A stretch of 64,000 nt of DNA from Rhizobium sp. JAB6 (lineage in GTDB: Bacteria; Pseudomonadota; Alphaproteobacteria; Rhizobiales; Rhizobiaceae), in assembly GCF_003024605.1 (NCBI RefSeq), contig NZ_PYJQ01000010.1, positions 1 to 64,000 on the forward strand. Direction: 5' to 3'. Shown here one piece after another: positions 37,241-45,806 of the stretch; positions within the stretch are counted from its first letter, which is position 1; every line of letters begins with the position of its first letter. Both the position numbers and the translations under genes were made by a program. The notes below the pieces were generated by a model. The model searched no databases and was not told the DNA's origin. It saw nothing but the letters and a program-made list of their open reading frames with translations.

Positions 37241-37834
37241 ATGCTTCGTAGACTGTACGACTGGACCATGTCGCTTGCCGGCCGCAAATCGGCGGAAATC
37301 TGGTTGGCCGTTATTGCCTTCGTCGAGAGCTCCATCTTCCTCGTTCCCGCGGACGTGCTGTTCCTGCCGATGTCGCTCGCCAAGCCCGAGCGCGCCTGGC
37401 GTTATGCGCTGACGGCGACGGTTGCCTCCGTGCTGGGCGGCATTGCCGGCTGGGCGCTCGGCTACTACGCCTTCGAGACCATCGCCAAGCCGATCCTCGA
37501 ATTCTACGGCAAGCTCGACGCCTTCAACCAGATGAGTGCCGGCATCACCTATGAATGGGTGCTCCTGCTGCTGGTCACATCGGGCCTGGCGCATCTGCCG
37601 CCGATCAAGGTGGTGACGATCCTCTCCGGCGTCACTCATATCAATCTCGGCCTCTTCATTGTCTCGGCCATCGTCGCCCGCGGCGCCCGCTTTTTCCTCT
37701 TGGCCTTCCTGCTTCGCCGCTATGGCGAATCCATCCGCCATTTCATCGAAAAGCGCCTGGGCCAGATCGCCATGGCCGCCGCCGCCGTTCTCATCGCCCT
37801 ATACGCCGTCTTCCATTTTGCCCTGGCGAGCTGA
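37241..37834 (+). CDS. DedA/YqaA-like inner membrane protein
   Basis: A 197-residue membrane protein with 4-5 helices of the SNARE-associated/VTT (DedA) superfamily, YqaA branch. It begins MLRRLYDWTMSLAGRKSAEIWLAVIAFVESSIF; the Glu in AFVESS and the central GWALGYYAFE match family features. DedA proteins take part in lipid carrier recycling and membrane homeostasis; the exact substrate here is unknown. A run of G upstream of the ATG is the ribosome-binding site. It is 18 bases upstream of dsbB, so the two are cotranscribed. Confidence 0.85.
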   Translation: MLRRLYDWTMSLAGRKSAEIWLAVIAFVESSIFLVPADVLFLPMSLAKPERAWRYALTATVASVLGGIAGWALGYYAFETIAKPILEFYGKLDAFNQMSAGITYEWVLLLLVTSGLAHLPPIKVVTILSGVTHINLGLFIVSAIVARGARFFLLAFLLRRYGESIRHFIEKRLGQIAMAAAAVLIALYAVFHFALAS

Positions 37835-37852
37835 CCAAGGAGCCCCCAACGC

Positions 37853-38365
37853 ATGTCCACGACTTCGCCTTCCTCCCGCGCCGGCCTCGGCTATGGCGTC
37901 CTGCTGACGATCGGCATGATCGTGGTCATCGGCTCGGCGCTCGGCTTTCAGTATATCGGCGGCTATATCCCTTGCGCGCTCTGCCTGGACCAGCGCCAGC
38001 CCTATTATTACGGTATCCCCGTCGCCATCATCGCCGTGCTGACGGCAATCGCCGGCCTGCCCTCCTGGATCACCCGCGGGCTGCTCATCATCGCCGGCCT
38101 GATGATGGTGGTCGGCGGCGGCATCGGCGTCTATCACGCCGGCGTCGAATGGCACTTCTGGGAAGGCCCGACCACCTGCTCGACGACGGCAAGCAGCGTC
38201 ACGCAGAATGCCGGCGACCTGCTCGGCCAGCTGAACACCATCAAGGGGCCGTCCTGCACGGAAGCGGCGCTGCGCATCCTCGGCCTGTCGATGGCTGGCT
38301 GGAATGTGATCGCCAGCGTGATCCTGGCTGCTATTGCTTTTGTGGGTGCGAAGAACGCTGCTTAA
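37853..38365 (+). CDS. dsbB: Disulfide bond formation protein B
   Basis: A 170-residue protein with four membrane helices. Cys41-x-x-Cys44 (IPCALCLDQR) and the second pair Cys109/Cys135 (TTCSTTAS, GPSCTEAA) are the redox centres that take electrons from DsbA and pass them to quinone. AAGGAG precedes the ATG. No dsbA is adjacent, so the partner lies elsewhere. Confidence 0.93.
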   Translation: MSTTSPSSRAGLGYGVLLTIGMIVVIGSALGFQYIGGYIPCALCLDQRQPYYYGIPVAIIAVLTAIAGLPSWITRGLLIIAGLMMVVGGGIGVYHAGVEWHFWEGPTTCSTTASSVTQNAGDLLGQLNTIKGPSCTEAALRILGLSMAGWNVIASVILAAIAFVGAKNAA

Positions 38366-38368
38366 ACC

Positions 38369-38551
38369 CTTCTCTCCCGCGGAGAGAAGGTGAGCGCGAG
38401 CAGGTGAGCAAAGCGAAACTGCGAGCGGCCGGATGAGGGGGACGAGAAGCGAAGCGACGAGGGCCTTGAGCGGCGAGCGAAAGGCAAATTTGCGAGCCGC
38501 CGCCCCCTCATCCGACCCTTCGGGCCACCTTCTCCCCAAGGGGAGAAGGAA
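38369..38551. repeat. Intergenic repeat, family C, inverted pair
   Basis: Two facing copies: CTTCTCTCCCGCGGAGAGAAGG with CGGATGAGGGGGACGAG at the left, and CCCCTCATCCGACCC followed by CCTTCTCCCCAAGGGGAGAAGG at the right. The pair forms a long imperfect palindrome filling the gap between the dsbB and HNH genes, which converge. Confidence 0.65.
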
Positions 38552-38554
38552 ATC

Positions 38555-39112
38555 TTACGGCTGCAGTTCCGAATCCCAGTAGAGATAGTCGAGCCAGCTG
38601 TCGTGCAGGTAGTTCGGCGGGAACAGGCGGCCGTTATTGTGCAGGTCCTGCACGGTCGGCTGGTATGGCTTCTGCGCCGGGAACATGCCGGCCTGCTTCG
38701 GCAGCTTGCTGCCCTTGCGCAGGTTGCAGGGCGAACAGGCGGCCACGACGTTCTCCCAGGTCGTCTCGCCGCCGTGGGCGCGCGGGATGACGTGGTCGAA
38801 GGTCAGGTCGTCATGGGAGCCGCAATACTGGCATTCGAACTTGTCGCGCAGGAAGACGTTGAAGCGGGTGAAGGCGGGATTGCGGGACGGCTGCACATAA
38901 GTCTTCAGGCATACGACGCTTGGCAGCCGCATCGAGAAGCTCGGCGAGGACACACATTGATCGTATTCCGCGATGATGTTCACACGGTCAAGGAAAACCG
39001 CCTTGATCGCGTCCTGCCAGGACCAGAGCGACAAGGGATAGTAACTCAGCGGTCTATAGTCAGCGTTCAGCACGAGCGCCGGCAGGGACTGCGGGGAGAC
39101 TGCAATCGTCAA
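38555..39112 (-). CDS. HNH endonuclease
   Basis: A 185-residue protein with a zinc-stabilised HNH nuclease domain at 91-140: Cys94-x-x-Cys97, Asp106-His107 (DHVIPRAHGG), then Cys126-x-x-Cys129-Asn130. The N-terminal third (ALVLNADYRPLSYYPLSLWSW) is the usual part of chromosomal HNH proteins of this type. It starts with TTG, supported by AGGAGGG five bases upstream. Such genes are widespread in alphaproteobacteria with unknown role; this one is not linked to a restriction system. Confidence 0.9.
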   Translation of the reverse strand: MTIAVSPQSLPALVLNADYRPLSYYPLSLWSWQDAIKAVFLDRVNIIAEYDQCVSSPSFSMRLPSVVCLKTYVQPSRNPAFTRFNVFLRDKFECQYCGSHDDLTFDHVIPRAHGGETTWENVVAACSPCNLRKGSKLPKQAGMFPAQKPYQPTVQDLHNNGRLFPPNYLHDSWLDYLYWDSELQP

Positions 39113-39224
39113 GGAACCCTCCTGATCGATTCGGCATCTACATCTTGTATATTAGGCCGGTTGTTACAGGATTGTGAAGTCCAATAAATTCAGCGCATAA
39201 AGGCGATTTCAGGGAGGGCGCCGA

Positions 39225-39869
39225 TTATACTATAGGCAGCGCGTCCCGGCGCGTTTTCACGGCATAATAAGCCCAGAAGAGCCGGGCCGCGACCGAGCGC
39301 CAGGGCGCCCAAACCGCGGCCTCCAGGGCAACGGCCTTGGCCAAGGGCCTGACGTCATGACCGAACGCCATGCCGACGGCCGCCTGCAGCGCCACGTCGC
39401 CCGCCGGAAACACATCTGCGTGACCGCCGCAGAACATCAGGTAGACTTCGGCGGTCCAGGGGCCGATTCCCTTGATGGACGTCAGTTCGGCCAGCGCCTT
39501 TTCAGGTAATTCGGCGCTGAGCGCGTGAAGATCGAGGCTGCCGCCTGCAACGGCCTCGGCCACGCGATGCAGCGTCTCGTGCTTGATTCGCGACAGGCCG
39601 AAGTTTCGCCAGGCCTCCGGCTCCAGCCCCACATAGCCTTCAGCGGTCACCTGCCCCATCCCGGCAATCATCTTCCCCCAGATCGCGTCAGCACTGGCGC
39701 GCGAGACGACCTGCGATACGATGATATGGGCAAGCCCTTCGAAGCCCGGCTCGCGCAGGCGCAGCGGCAAGCTACCCGCCTCTGCGGCAACCGGCCGCAG
39801 GCGCGGATCGAGTTCCAGCAGGGCAGCAAGCCCTCGTTCGATATCGCGCTCGTCGCGAATGATCTGCAT
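39225..39869 (-). CDS. DNA-3-methyladenine glycosylase II (AlkA-type)
   Basis: A 214-residue base-excision repair enzyme of the helix-hairpin-helix-GPD family. The hairpin is in LTSIKGIGPWTAEVYLMFCGG (about 130-149) and the catalytic Asp158 is in FPAGDVALQ. It removes alkylated purines. It lacks the N-terminal extension of AlkA, which fits the short type found in many alphaproteobacteria. The start at 39869 is preferred; a longer frame to 39914 would overlap the divergent gluQRS start. Confidence 0.9.
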   Translation of the reverse strand: MQIIRDERDIERGLAALLELDPRLRPVAAEAGSLPLRLREPGFEGLAHIIVSQVVSRASADAIWGKMIAGMGQVTAEGYVGLEPEAWRNFGLSRIKHETLHRVAEAVAGGSLDLHALSAELPEKALAELTSIKGIGPWTAEVYLMFCGGHADVFPAGDVALQAAVGMAFGHDVRPLAKAVALEAAVWAPWRSVAARLFWAYYAVKTRRDALPIV

Positions 39870-39912
39870 GACGTCTCGTAGTCCCCGGTTCGAATTCGTG
39901 GCAGAAGAAAGC

Positions 39913-40785
39913 ATGATCGAGATTCCCCGTCAAAAGCCGAAGTTCCGTTTTGCCCCGAGCCCGAACGGCCCGCTGCATCTCGGCCATGCGCTCTCGGCGA
40001 TCCTCAACCACGACATGGCTGCAGAAGCCGGCGGCGATTTCCTGCTGCGCATCGAAGACATAGATCAGGCGCGCTGCACACCCGATTTCGAAAAGGGCAT
40101 CTATACCGATCTCTCCTGGCTCGGCCTCAGCTGGCAGCAGCCGGTGCGCCGGCAATCCGAGCATTTTGCGGCCTATCAGGCGGCGTTGCAGACCCTTATC
40201 GCACGTGGCCTCGTTTATCCCGCCTTCCTGACCCGCGGCGAGGTCAAATCGCGCGTCGCCGCTTTCGAGGCGGATGGCAAATCCTGGCCACGCGACCCCG
40301 ACGGCACGCCGCTCTATCCACCCGACGATCGCGAGCGCAGCGATGCCGAGCGGCAGCGCCTGCTGGCATCGGGCATGAAACATGCCTGGCGTCTCGATAT
40401 GGAAAAGGCGCTAGCGACAGTGGACGAACCATTGCACTGGCAAGAAAGCGGCGATGGCACCATCCTTGCCAACCCGGCCGCCTGGGGTGATGTCGTACTG
40501 TCGCGCTCGGATGCGCCCTCGAGCTACCATCTTTCTGTTGTCGTCGACGATGCCGTTCAGGGTATCACCCATGTCGTGCGCGGGCTGGACCTCTTCCACG
40601 CCACGTCGATCCATCGCTTGCTGCAGACGCTGTTCGGCCTGCCGGAGCCGCTCTATCATCACCACCGTCTCGTCCTCGGAGAGGATGGCAAAAAGCTCTC
40701 CAAGAGCATGCGCGACACCGGCATTGCCGAATGGCGCCGACAGGGCCTATCATCGGTTGAGCTTCGCCGACGCATCGGCCTCTGA
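39913..40785 (+). CDS. gluQ: Glutamyl-Q tRNA(Asp) synthetase
   Basis: A 290-residue truncated glutamyl-tRNA synthetase. It has the HIGH-type motif PSPNGPLHLGHALSA near 17-31 and the KMSKS-type KKLSKSM at about 260, and lacks the anticodon-binding domain, as GluQRS does. It attaches glutamate to queuosine at position 34 of tRNA-Asp. It is divergent from the glycosylase gene, and its end overlaps the convergent YihY gene by 36 bases. Confidence 0.93.
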   Translation: MIEIPRQKPKFRFAPSPNGPLHLGHALSAILNHDMAAEAGGDFLLRIEDIDQARCTPDFEKGIYTDLSWLGLSWQQPVRRQSEHFAAYQAALQTLIARGLVYPAFLTRGEVKSRVAAFEADGKSWPRDPDGTPLYPPDDRERSDAERQRLLASGMKHAWRLDMEKALATVDEPLHWQESGDGTILANPAAWGDVVLSRSDAPSSYHLSVVVDDAVQGITHVVRGLDLFHATSIHRLLQTLFGLPEPLYHHHRLVLGEDGKKLSKSMRDTGIAEWRRQGLSSVELRRRIGL

Positions 40786-41700
40786 TTTGGCTCCTGGTTC
40801 TGAGGGTATCTTTTCCGAAGCTACCTCGGCGGCCGCACGGCTCGCCACCTTGCCGAACAGCAGACGGCGCACGCGAAATTTCATCAGCGCCGCATTGATC
40901 TCCGCCCCCATGATGAAGATCACCGCGAGCATGTAGAGAAAAATCAGCACGATCATCACCGAGGCGAGGCCGGCATAGGTGGCGGTGTAATTGGCGAAGG
41001 TCGAGAGATAATAGGCAAAGAGCACCGCGCCGATCGACCAGAAGAGCAATGTCAGTATGACGCCGGGGATGACGTCCAGCAGCCGCCTGCGTCCGGCCGC
41101 CAGCCACAGATGCAGGATCAGCAGGCCCGCCAGCAACAGGAAGATCGTACCGTAGATCCGCCAGCTGAAGACGATGTCGAGGATGTCGGCAAGCTTGGGC
41201 AGCCATTGCCGGGTGTAATTGAGGGCGAGGGGTACGGCGACGAGCAGAATGCTGAGAATGGCAAAGATGAGTACGGCAATCAGCACGTAGCCAAGGCTGG
41301 CGAGGCGGTTGAAATACCAGGGCCGGGTCTCGAGCACGCGGTAGGCGCGGTTCAGCGATATGCGCAGTGCCTCGACGCCGTTCGAGGCGAAATAGGCGGC
41401 TGCAAGCACGGAGACCGTCAAAAGCCCGCCTCGCGGGATGGTCAGCACCTGCACGACCTGATCGGCGACCGGCTTGGCGATCGCCTCCGGCCAGGTGTCG
41501 AAGATCAGATGCACGGCCGTCGACGAAAACTGGCTGGCGCCGAGAAAGCTTGCCAGCGCCGTGCCGAAGATCAGGAAGGGGAAAACCGCCAATAGCGTCG
41601 AAAGCGCCACATGACTTGCCATGGCAAATCCGTCGTCCTCGACGAAATGGAACACTGCGTCGTAGATCACCTTGTAAGTCGTCCGCAGGGCTGTCGGCAT
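40750..41700 (-). CDS. YihY/BrkB family membrane protein
   Basis: A 316-residue inner-membrane protein with about six helices in the YihY (UPF0761) fold, and the typical N-terminal FVEDDGFAMASHVALSTLLAVFPFLIF. It has a charged C-terminal tail. Earlier called ribonuclease BN, but that assignment was wrong for this family; the role remains unknown, with a structural link to transporters. The start at 41700 has GGAG six bases upstream and is preferred over 41724. The end overlaps gluQ. Confidence 0.85.
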   Translation of the reverse strand: MPTALRTTYKVIYDAVFHFVEDDGFAMASHVALSTLLAVFPFLIFGTALASFLGASQFSSTAVHLIFDTWPEAIAKPVADQVVQVLTIPRGGLLTVSVLAAAYFASNGVEALRISLNRAYRVLETRPWYFNRLASLGYVLIAVLIFAILSILLVAVPLALNYTRQWLPKLADILDIVFSWRIYGTIFLLLAGLLILHLWLAAGRRRLLDVIPGVILTLLFWSIGAVLFAYYLSTFANYTATYAGLASVMIVLIFLYMLAVIFIMGAEINAALMKFRVRRLLFGKVASRAAAEVASEKIPSEPGAKSEADASAKLNR

Positions 41701-41810
41701 TCCATCTCCGCTTGGCGTCGGCATTCATTCGGCTGGTACCGCCGTTGTCGATTGTATCGGGGTCCTGAATATGGGAAACGAGTCCCGGTTTGTACAGGAA
41801 TCATCTTCCC

Positions 41811-42644
41811 ATGACGGAACAACGCACGATCCTCGTCACTGGTTGCTCCTCCGGCATCGGCGCTTATTGCGCACGGGCGCTGAAAGCCGATGGATGGCGC
41901 GTCTTTGCAACCGTGCGCAAGGAAGACGATCTCGCCCCGCTCGAAGCCGACGGGATCGAAGCGCTGCTCCTCGATTATACAAAGCCCGAGACCATTTCCG
42001 CCACCGTGGCGACGCTACGCGAACGTACGGGCGACCACATCGACGCCCTTTTCAACAATGGCGCCTACGGGCAGCCGGGCGCCGTCGAGGACCTGACGAC
42101 GGATGTGCTGCGCGAGCAGTTCGAGACGAATTTCTTCGGCTGGCACGAGCTGACGCGCCAGATCCTGCCGCTGATGCGCAAACAGGGCCATGGCCGCATC
42201 GTCAATTGCTCGTCCATTCTGGGACTCGTTCCCTATCGTTTCCGCGGTGCCTATACCGCCTCGAAATTCGCGCTGGAAGGGCTCACGATCACGCTCAGAA
42301 TGGAGCTGCAGGATAGCGGCATCCATGTGAGCCTCATCGAACCCGGGCCGATTGCGACGAAGTTTACCGCCAATGCGCTCACCAAGATCAACGAGCACAT
42401 CGACCTCGAAGGCTCGCCCCATGCGGTGGAATACCGCAGGCAGCTGAGGCGTCTGGACGGCTCGGGCCCGATCAGTAAACATAAATTGGGTCCGGAAGCG
42501 GTCTATGATGTGTTAAAATCGGCTTTGAACGTTAGAAACCCGCGTCCACATTATCTGGTAACGACGCCCGCCAAACAGGGCGTCCTTCTGAAAAGGCTGT
42601 TGCCGGCCAACCTTTTCTATCGTCTGATGCGCCGGCTGGACTGA
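41811..42644 (+). CDS. Short-chain dehydrogenase/reductase
   Basis: A 277-residue Rossmann-fold oxidoreductase with the nucleotide motif VTGCSSGIGAYCARAL (10-25), NNGAYG, and the YxxxK pair in YTASKFALEG near 150. The classical Ser is in NCSSILG. It acts on an unknown alcohol or ketone. The ATG at 41811 is preferred over an upstream ATG at 41790. No linked pathway is visible. Confidence 0.88.
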   Translation: MTEQRTILVTGCSSGIGAYCARALKADGWRVFATVRKEDDLAPLEADGIEALLLDYTKPETISATVATLRERTGDHIDALFNNGAYGQPGAVEDLTTDVLREQFETNFFGWHELTRQILPLMRKQGHGRIVNCSSILGLVPYRFRGAYTASKFALEGLTITLRMELQDSGIHVSLIEPGPIATKFTANALTKINEHIDLEGSPHAVEYRRQLRRLDGSGPISKHKLGPEAVYDVLKSALNVRNPRPHYLVTTPAKQGVLLKRLLPANLFYRLMRRLD

Positions 42645-42762
42645 AGCAATCCCGAGAAAGATAGGACGCTATTTTCCGCGCGGAATTGCATGAAACTCAA
42701 GAAATGGCGGGCCGAGCTTGTATTGAAGACCGAGCTGCCGTGAAGACAAGGATGGAGGAGCC

Positions 42763-42966
42763 ATGTCTACGTTTACCTACACTGCCGCCATCATTGTCAT
42801 GGGACTTGTCGCGATCGTTCTTGTTCGCGGCCTGCTGAACATGATGAAAGGCGACAATCCGAACCTTTCGAACCGGCTGATGCAGCTGCGCGTGCTGCTG
42901 CAGGCAGTCGCAGTGATCCTGATCATGCTGACGCTCTGGCTGACGGGCGGCGGCCGCCCGGCCTAG
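42763..42966 (+). CDS. HIG1-domain twin-transmembrane protein
   Basis: A 67-residue protein with two membrane helices (about 5-26 and 45-61) joined by a short basic turn (KGDNPNLSNRLMQLRV). This is the HIG1-type twin-TM family, related to mitochondrial respiratory supercomplex factors. GGAGGA precedes the ATG. It lies upstream of the cobalamin adenosyltransferase with a repeat between, as in many rhizobia. Confidence 0.8.
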   Translation: MSTFTYTAAIIVMGLVAIVLVRGLLNMMKGDNPNLSNRLMQLRVLLQAVAVILIMLTLWLTGGGRPA

Positions 42967-42969
42967 AGC

Positions 42970-43064
42970 CGGATGATTTTAGATCGAATCGACCTAAAAT
43001 CTGAATCCGTTCTAGAATCAAAGAAGTAGAGCATGATGTCGCCCGAAAACCGCTAACACTTTTG
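42970..43064 (+). repeat. Intergenic repeat, family B, copy 1
   Basis: A palindrome, GATTTTAGATCGAATCGACC with TAAAATC closing it, is followed by a second palindromic part starting GAGCATGATGTCGCCCGAAA. Three GAATC sites lie within 35 bases. The same mosaic recurs at 54.84-54.95 kb. It runs directly into a family A element. Confidence 0.7.
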
Positions 43065-43171
43065 CTCGAAAGCAATTTCAGGAAAAGTACGTAGCGGTTT
43101 CCGTCCGGAATTGCGTAAAACGAAGGGTTGGAGCACTTCGCGATCCGAAGAAAAGCGAAAGGCTCTAACGA
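43065..43171 (+). repeat. Intergenic repeat, family A, copy 4
   Basis: Joined to family B copy 1. It has the core GGAAAAGTACGTAGCGG with TTTCCGTCCGGAATTGCG after it, and the outer arm CGATCCGAAGAAAAGCGAAA, ending ten bases before the adenosyltransferase start. It may shape that gene's leader. Confidence 0.7.
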
Positions 43172-43181
43172 CAGGAACACG

Positions 43182-43760
43182 ATGGTCAGGCTCAACAAGA
43201 TCTACACCAGAACCGGCGATGACGGCACGACGGGCCTTGCCGCCGGCCCGAGACGGCTGAAGCACGATCTGCGCGTCGAAAGCTACGGGACCGTCGACGA
43301 AGCCAATTCCGCCATCGGCGTCGCCCGGCTGCACATGTCAGACATGCCCGAAGTCGACGCGGTGCTGGTGCGCATTCAGAACGATCTCTTCGATCTGGGC
43401 GCCGACCTTTCGACGCCGGAAACCGATGAACCTCTACCCTATGAACCCCTGCGCATCACCGACCATCAGGTCGAACGCCTGGAACATGATATCGACCTGC
43501 TCAATGCCGATCTCGAGCCTTTGAAATCCTTCGTTCTGCCGGCCGGCAGTCCCGCCTCCGCGCATCTGCATCTCGCCCGCACCATTGCCAGGCGTGCCGA
43601 ACGCCTGATGGTGGCGCTGTCGCGTGAGCAAGGCGAACGCGTCAGCCCGGCGGCACTGAAATACATCAATCGGCTTTCCGATTTCCTTTTCGTCGCCGCC
43701 CGTCACGCCAATGATAAGGGCCGCGCCGACGTGCTCTGGGTTCCCGGCAAGAATCGGTAG
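43182..43760 (+). CDS. Cob(I)alamin adenosyltransferase, PduO type
   Basis: A 192-residue enzyme that forms adenosylcobalamin from cob(I)alamin and ATP. It starts MVRLNKIYTRTGDDGTTGL, the ATP-binding signature of PduO/MMAB proteins, and has the RTIARRAERL segment near 145. It supplies coenzyme B12 for methylmalonyl-CoA mutase and others. The ATG at 43182 fits the family N-terminus. It is followed by etfBA after 195 bases. Confidence 0.93.
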   Translation: MVRLNKIYTRTGDDGTTGLAAGPRRLKHDLRVESYGTVDEANSAIGVARLHMSDMPEVDAVLVRIQNDLFDLGADLSTPETDEPLPYEPLRITDHQVERLEHDIDLLNADLEPLKSFVLPAGSPASAHLHLARTIARRAERLMVALSREQGERVSPAALKYINRLSDFLFVAARHANDKGRADVLWVPGKNR

Positions 43761-43790
43761 CGACAGGCGCCAGTCGCTGGGGCATATGTA

Positions 43791-43806
43791 TTGACGTTGA
43801 CGTAAA
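43791..43806. promoter_or_regulatory. Probable MerR-type (LiuR-like) operator before etfBA
   Basis: TTGACGTTGACGTAAA is an almost perfect inverted repeat (TTGACGT / ACGTAAA) that matches, to my knowledge, the motif of LiuR-type regulators of branched-chain amino acid and fatty-acid oxidation, of which etfBA is a typical target. The TTGACG half doubles as a possible -35 box. The regulator itself is not in this window. Confidence 0.5.
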
Positions 43807-43955
43807 CGTTATTTATGCCTTTCAAGCAATTCGCGTTTCAGCGGCCTGGAAGCGTTGTAATTGGGGAAAAAACGCGTATCCATGTCGCCATTCGACAAAT
43901 GGAATGGCGCTAAGCAGCGCATGTTCTCGGGCGGTCATGTTGAAGGAAGGATTCC

Positions 43956-44705
43956 ATGAAGATACTGGTTCCCGTTAAGCGGGTCGTTGACTACAACGTA
44001 AAGATCCGCGTGAAGCCGGATGGTTCTGGCGTTGAGCTTTCGAACGTGAAGATGTCGATGAACCCGTTCGACGAGATCTCGGTCGAAGAGGCGCTGCGTC
44101 TGAAGGAAGCCGGCAAGGCCGAGGAAGTGGTGGTCGTTTCGATCGGTCCGGCCAAGGCCGAGGAGACGCTGCGCACCGCGCTTGCCATGGGCGCGGATCG
44201 CGCCATCCTGGTCGAGACCGACGATGCCGTCGAGCCGCTCGCCGTCGCCAAGATCCTCAAGGGTGTCGCAGACGCCGAACAGCCGGGCCTCATCATCGTC
44301 GGCAAGCAGGCGATCGACGACGATTCGAACCAGACCGGCCAGATGCTGGCGGCGCTCCTCGGCACCGCCCAGGCAACCTTCGCCTCCAAGATCGAGATCG
44401 GTGAGGGAAGCGCCAAGGTGACCCGCGAAGTCGATGGCGGTCTGCAGACCATCGAAGTCAAGCTCCCGGCCGTCGTCACGACCGACCTGCGCCTGAACGA
44501 GCCGCGCTATGCCTCGCTTCCGAACATCATGAAGGCCAAGAAGAAGCCGCTCGACAAGAAGAGCCCGGCAGACTTCGGCGTCTCGACCGAGCCGCGGCTG
44601 AAGGTCCTGAAGACGGAAGAGCCCGGCGGCCGCAAGGCCGGCGTCAAGGTCGGCTCGGTTGCCGAGCTGGTCGAGAAGCTTAAAGTCGAAGCCGGCGTGC
44701 TTTAA
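43956..44705 (+). CDS. etfB: Electron transfer flavoprotein, beta subunit
   Basis: A 249-residue subunit that, with EtfA, accepts electrons from acyl-CoA and related dehydrogenases and passes them to ubiquinone through ETF-QO. It starts [20 protein letters not shown] and includes the docking loop [32 protein letters not shown] precedes the ATG. First gene of the etfBA operon, 28 bases before etfA. Confidence 0.97.
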   Translation: MKILVPVKRVVDYNVKIRVKPDGSGVELSNVKMSMNPFDEISVEEALRLKEAGKAEEVVVVSIGPAKAEETLRTALAMGADRAILVETDDAVEPLAVAKILKGVADAEQPGLIIVGKQAIDDDSNQTGQMLAALLGTAQATFASKIEIGEGSAKVTREVDGGLQTIEVKLPAVVTTDLRLNEPRYASLPNIMKAKKKPLDKKSPADFGVSTEPRLKVLKTEEPGGRKAGVKVGSVAELVEKLKVEAGVL

Positions 44706-44733
44706 CCCACAGTCCGAACGAGGAGTTAGACAT

Positions 44734-45663
44734 ATGGCCATTCTTCTTCTGGCTGATCACGACAATGCCCACCTCTCCGACCAGACCGCCAAGGCGCTGA
44801 CGGCTGCCGCAAAGATTGGCGGCGATGTGCATGTGCTGGTCGCCGGTGCCAGCGCCAGGGCTGCGGCCGATAAGGCCGCCAAGCTTGCCGGCGTCTCCAA
44901 GGTGCTGGTTGCCGAGGATGCAAGCCTTGCCAACAATCTCGCCGAACCGCTGGCGGCGCTGATCGTTTCGCTTTCCGGTTCCTATGACGTGATCATCGGC
45001 GCTGCGACCTCGGTCGGCAAGAACGTGCTGCCGCGCGTTGCCGCCCTGCTCGATGTCGCCCAGGTCTCGGAAATCATCGAAGTCGTTTCCGCCGATACCT
45101 TCAAGCGGCCGATCTATGCCGGCAATGCCATCCAGACGGTGCAGTCGACCGACGCCAAGAAGGTCATCACCGTGCGCACGGCTTCCTTCGCATCTGCTGC
45201 CGAAGGCGGCTCGGCTGCGATCGAGACGGTCTCGGCCCCTGCCGATCCCGGCCTCTCCACCTTTGTCGGCGATGCGCTGTCGACGTCGGATCGTCCGGAG
45301 CTGACGTCGGCCAAGATCATCATCTCGGGTGGCCGCGCGCTCGGCTCGGCGGAGAAGTTCCGCGAAGTCATCCTGCCGGTTGCCGACAAGCTCGGTGCCG
45401 CCGTCGGCGCATCGCGGGCCGCCGTCGATGCCGGCTATGCGCCGAACGACTGGCAGGTGGGCCAGACGGGCAAGGTGGTCGCCCCGCAGCTTTATATCGC
45501 CTGCGGCATTTCCGGCGCCATCCAGCATCTGGCCGGCATGAAGGACAGCAAGGTCATCGTCGCCATCAACAAGGACGAGGAAGCGCCGATCTTCCAGATC
45601 GCCGACTACGGCCTCGTCGCCGACCTCTTCGAGGCACTGCCGGAACTGGAAAAGGCGCTTTGA
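44734..45663 (+). CDS. etfA: Electron transfer flavoprotein, alpha subunit
   Basis: A 309-residue FAD-binding partner of EtfB. The FAD motif is in the C-terminal half ([38 protein letters not shown], about 195-240, then [27 protein letters not shown]). GAGGAG precedes the ATG. The operon ends in a hairpin before the 3-hydroxybutyryl-CoA dehydrogenase gene. Confidence 0.97.
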   Translation: MAILLLADHDNAHLSDQTAKALTAAAKIGGDVHVLVAGASARAAADKAAKLAGVSKVLVAEDASLANNLAEPLAALIVSLSGSYDVIIGAATSVGKNVLPRVAALLDVAQVSEIIEVVSADTFKRPIYAGNAIQTVQSTDAKKVITVRTASFASAAEGGSAAIETVSAPADPGLSTFVGDALSTSDRPELTSAKIIISGGRALGSAEKFREVILPVADKLGAAVGASRAAVDAGYAPNDWQVGQTGKVVAPQLYIACGISGAIQHLAGMKDSKVIVAINKDEEAPIFQIADYGLVADLFEALPELEKAL

Positions 45664-45728
45664 TCGCGCCCACCGCCTTCTCGCAGTTGCGAGAGACTGG
45701 AAAATCGTCTCTTATAGGTCTATCAATC

Positions 45729-45756
45729 TTTGCCGGGCTAGAAATGGCCCGGCAAA
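45729..45756 (+). terminator. Terminator of etfBA
   Basis: A 10-bp perfect stem (TTTGCCGGGC and its complement) with an 8-base loop, 65 bases after the etfA stop. It is followed by TTTA, so it probably ends the operon or attenuates read-through into the next gene. Confidence 0.65.
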
Positions 45757-45806
45757 TTTAGGTTAAAAGCATAGCGCATCGCCAGGAGCGCGCCGGGGAG
45801 TTGGCA

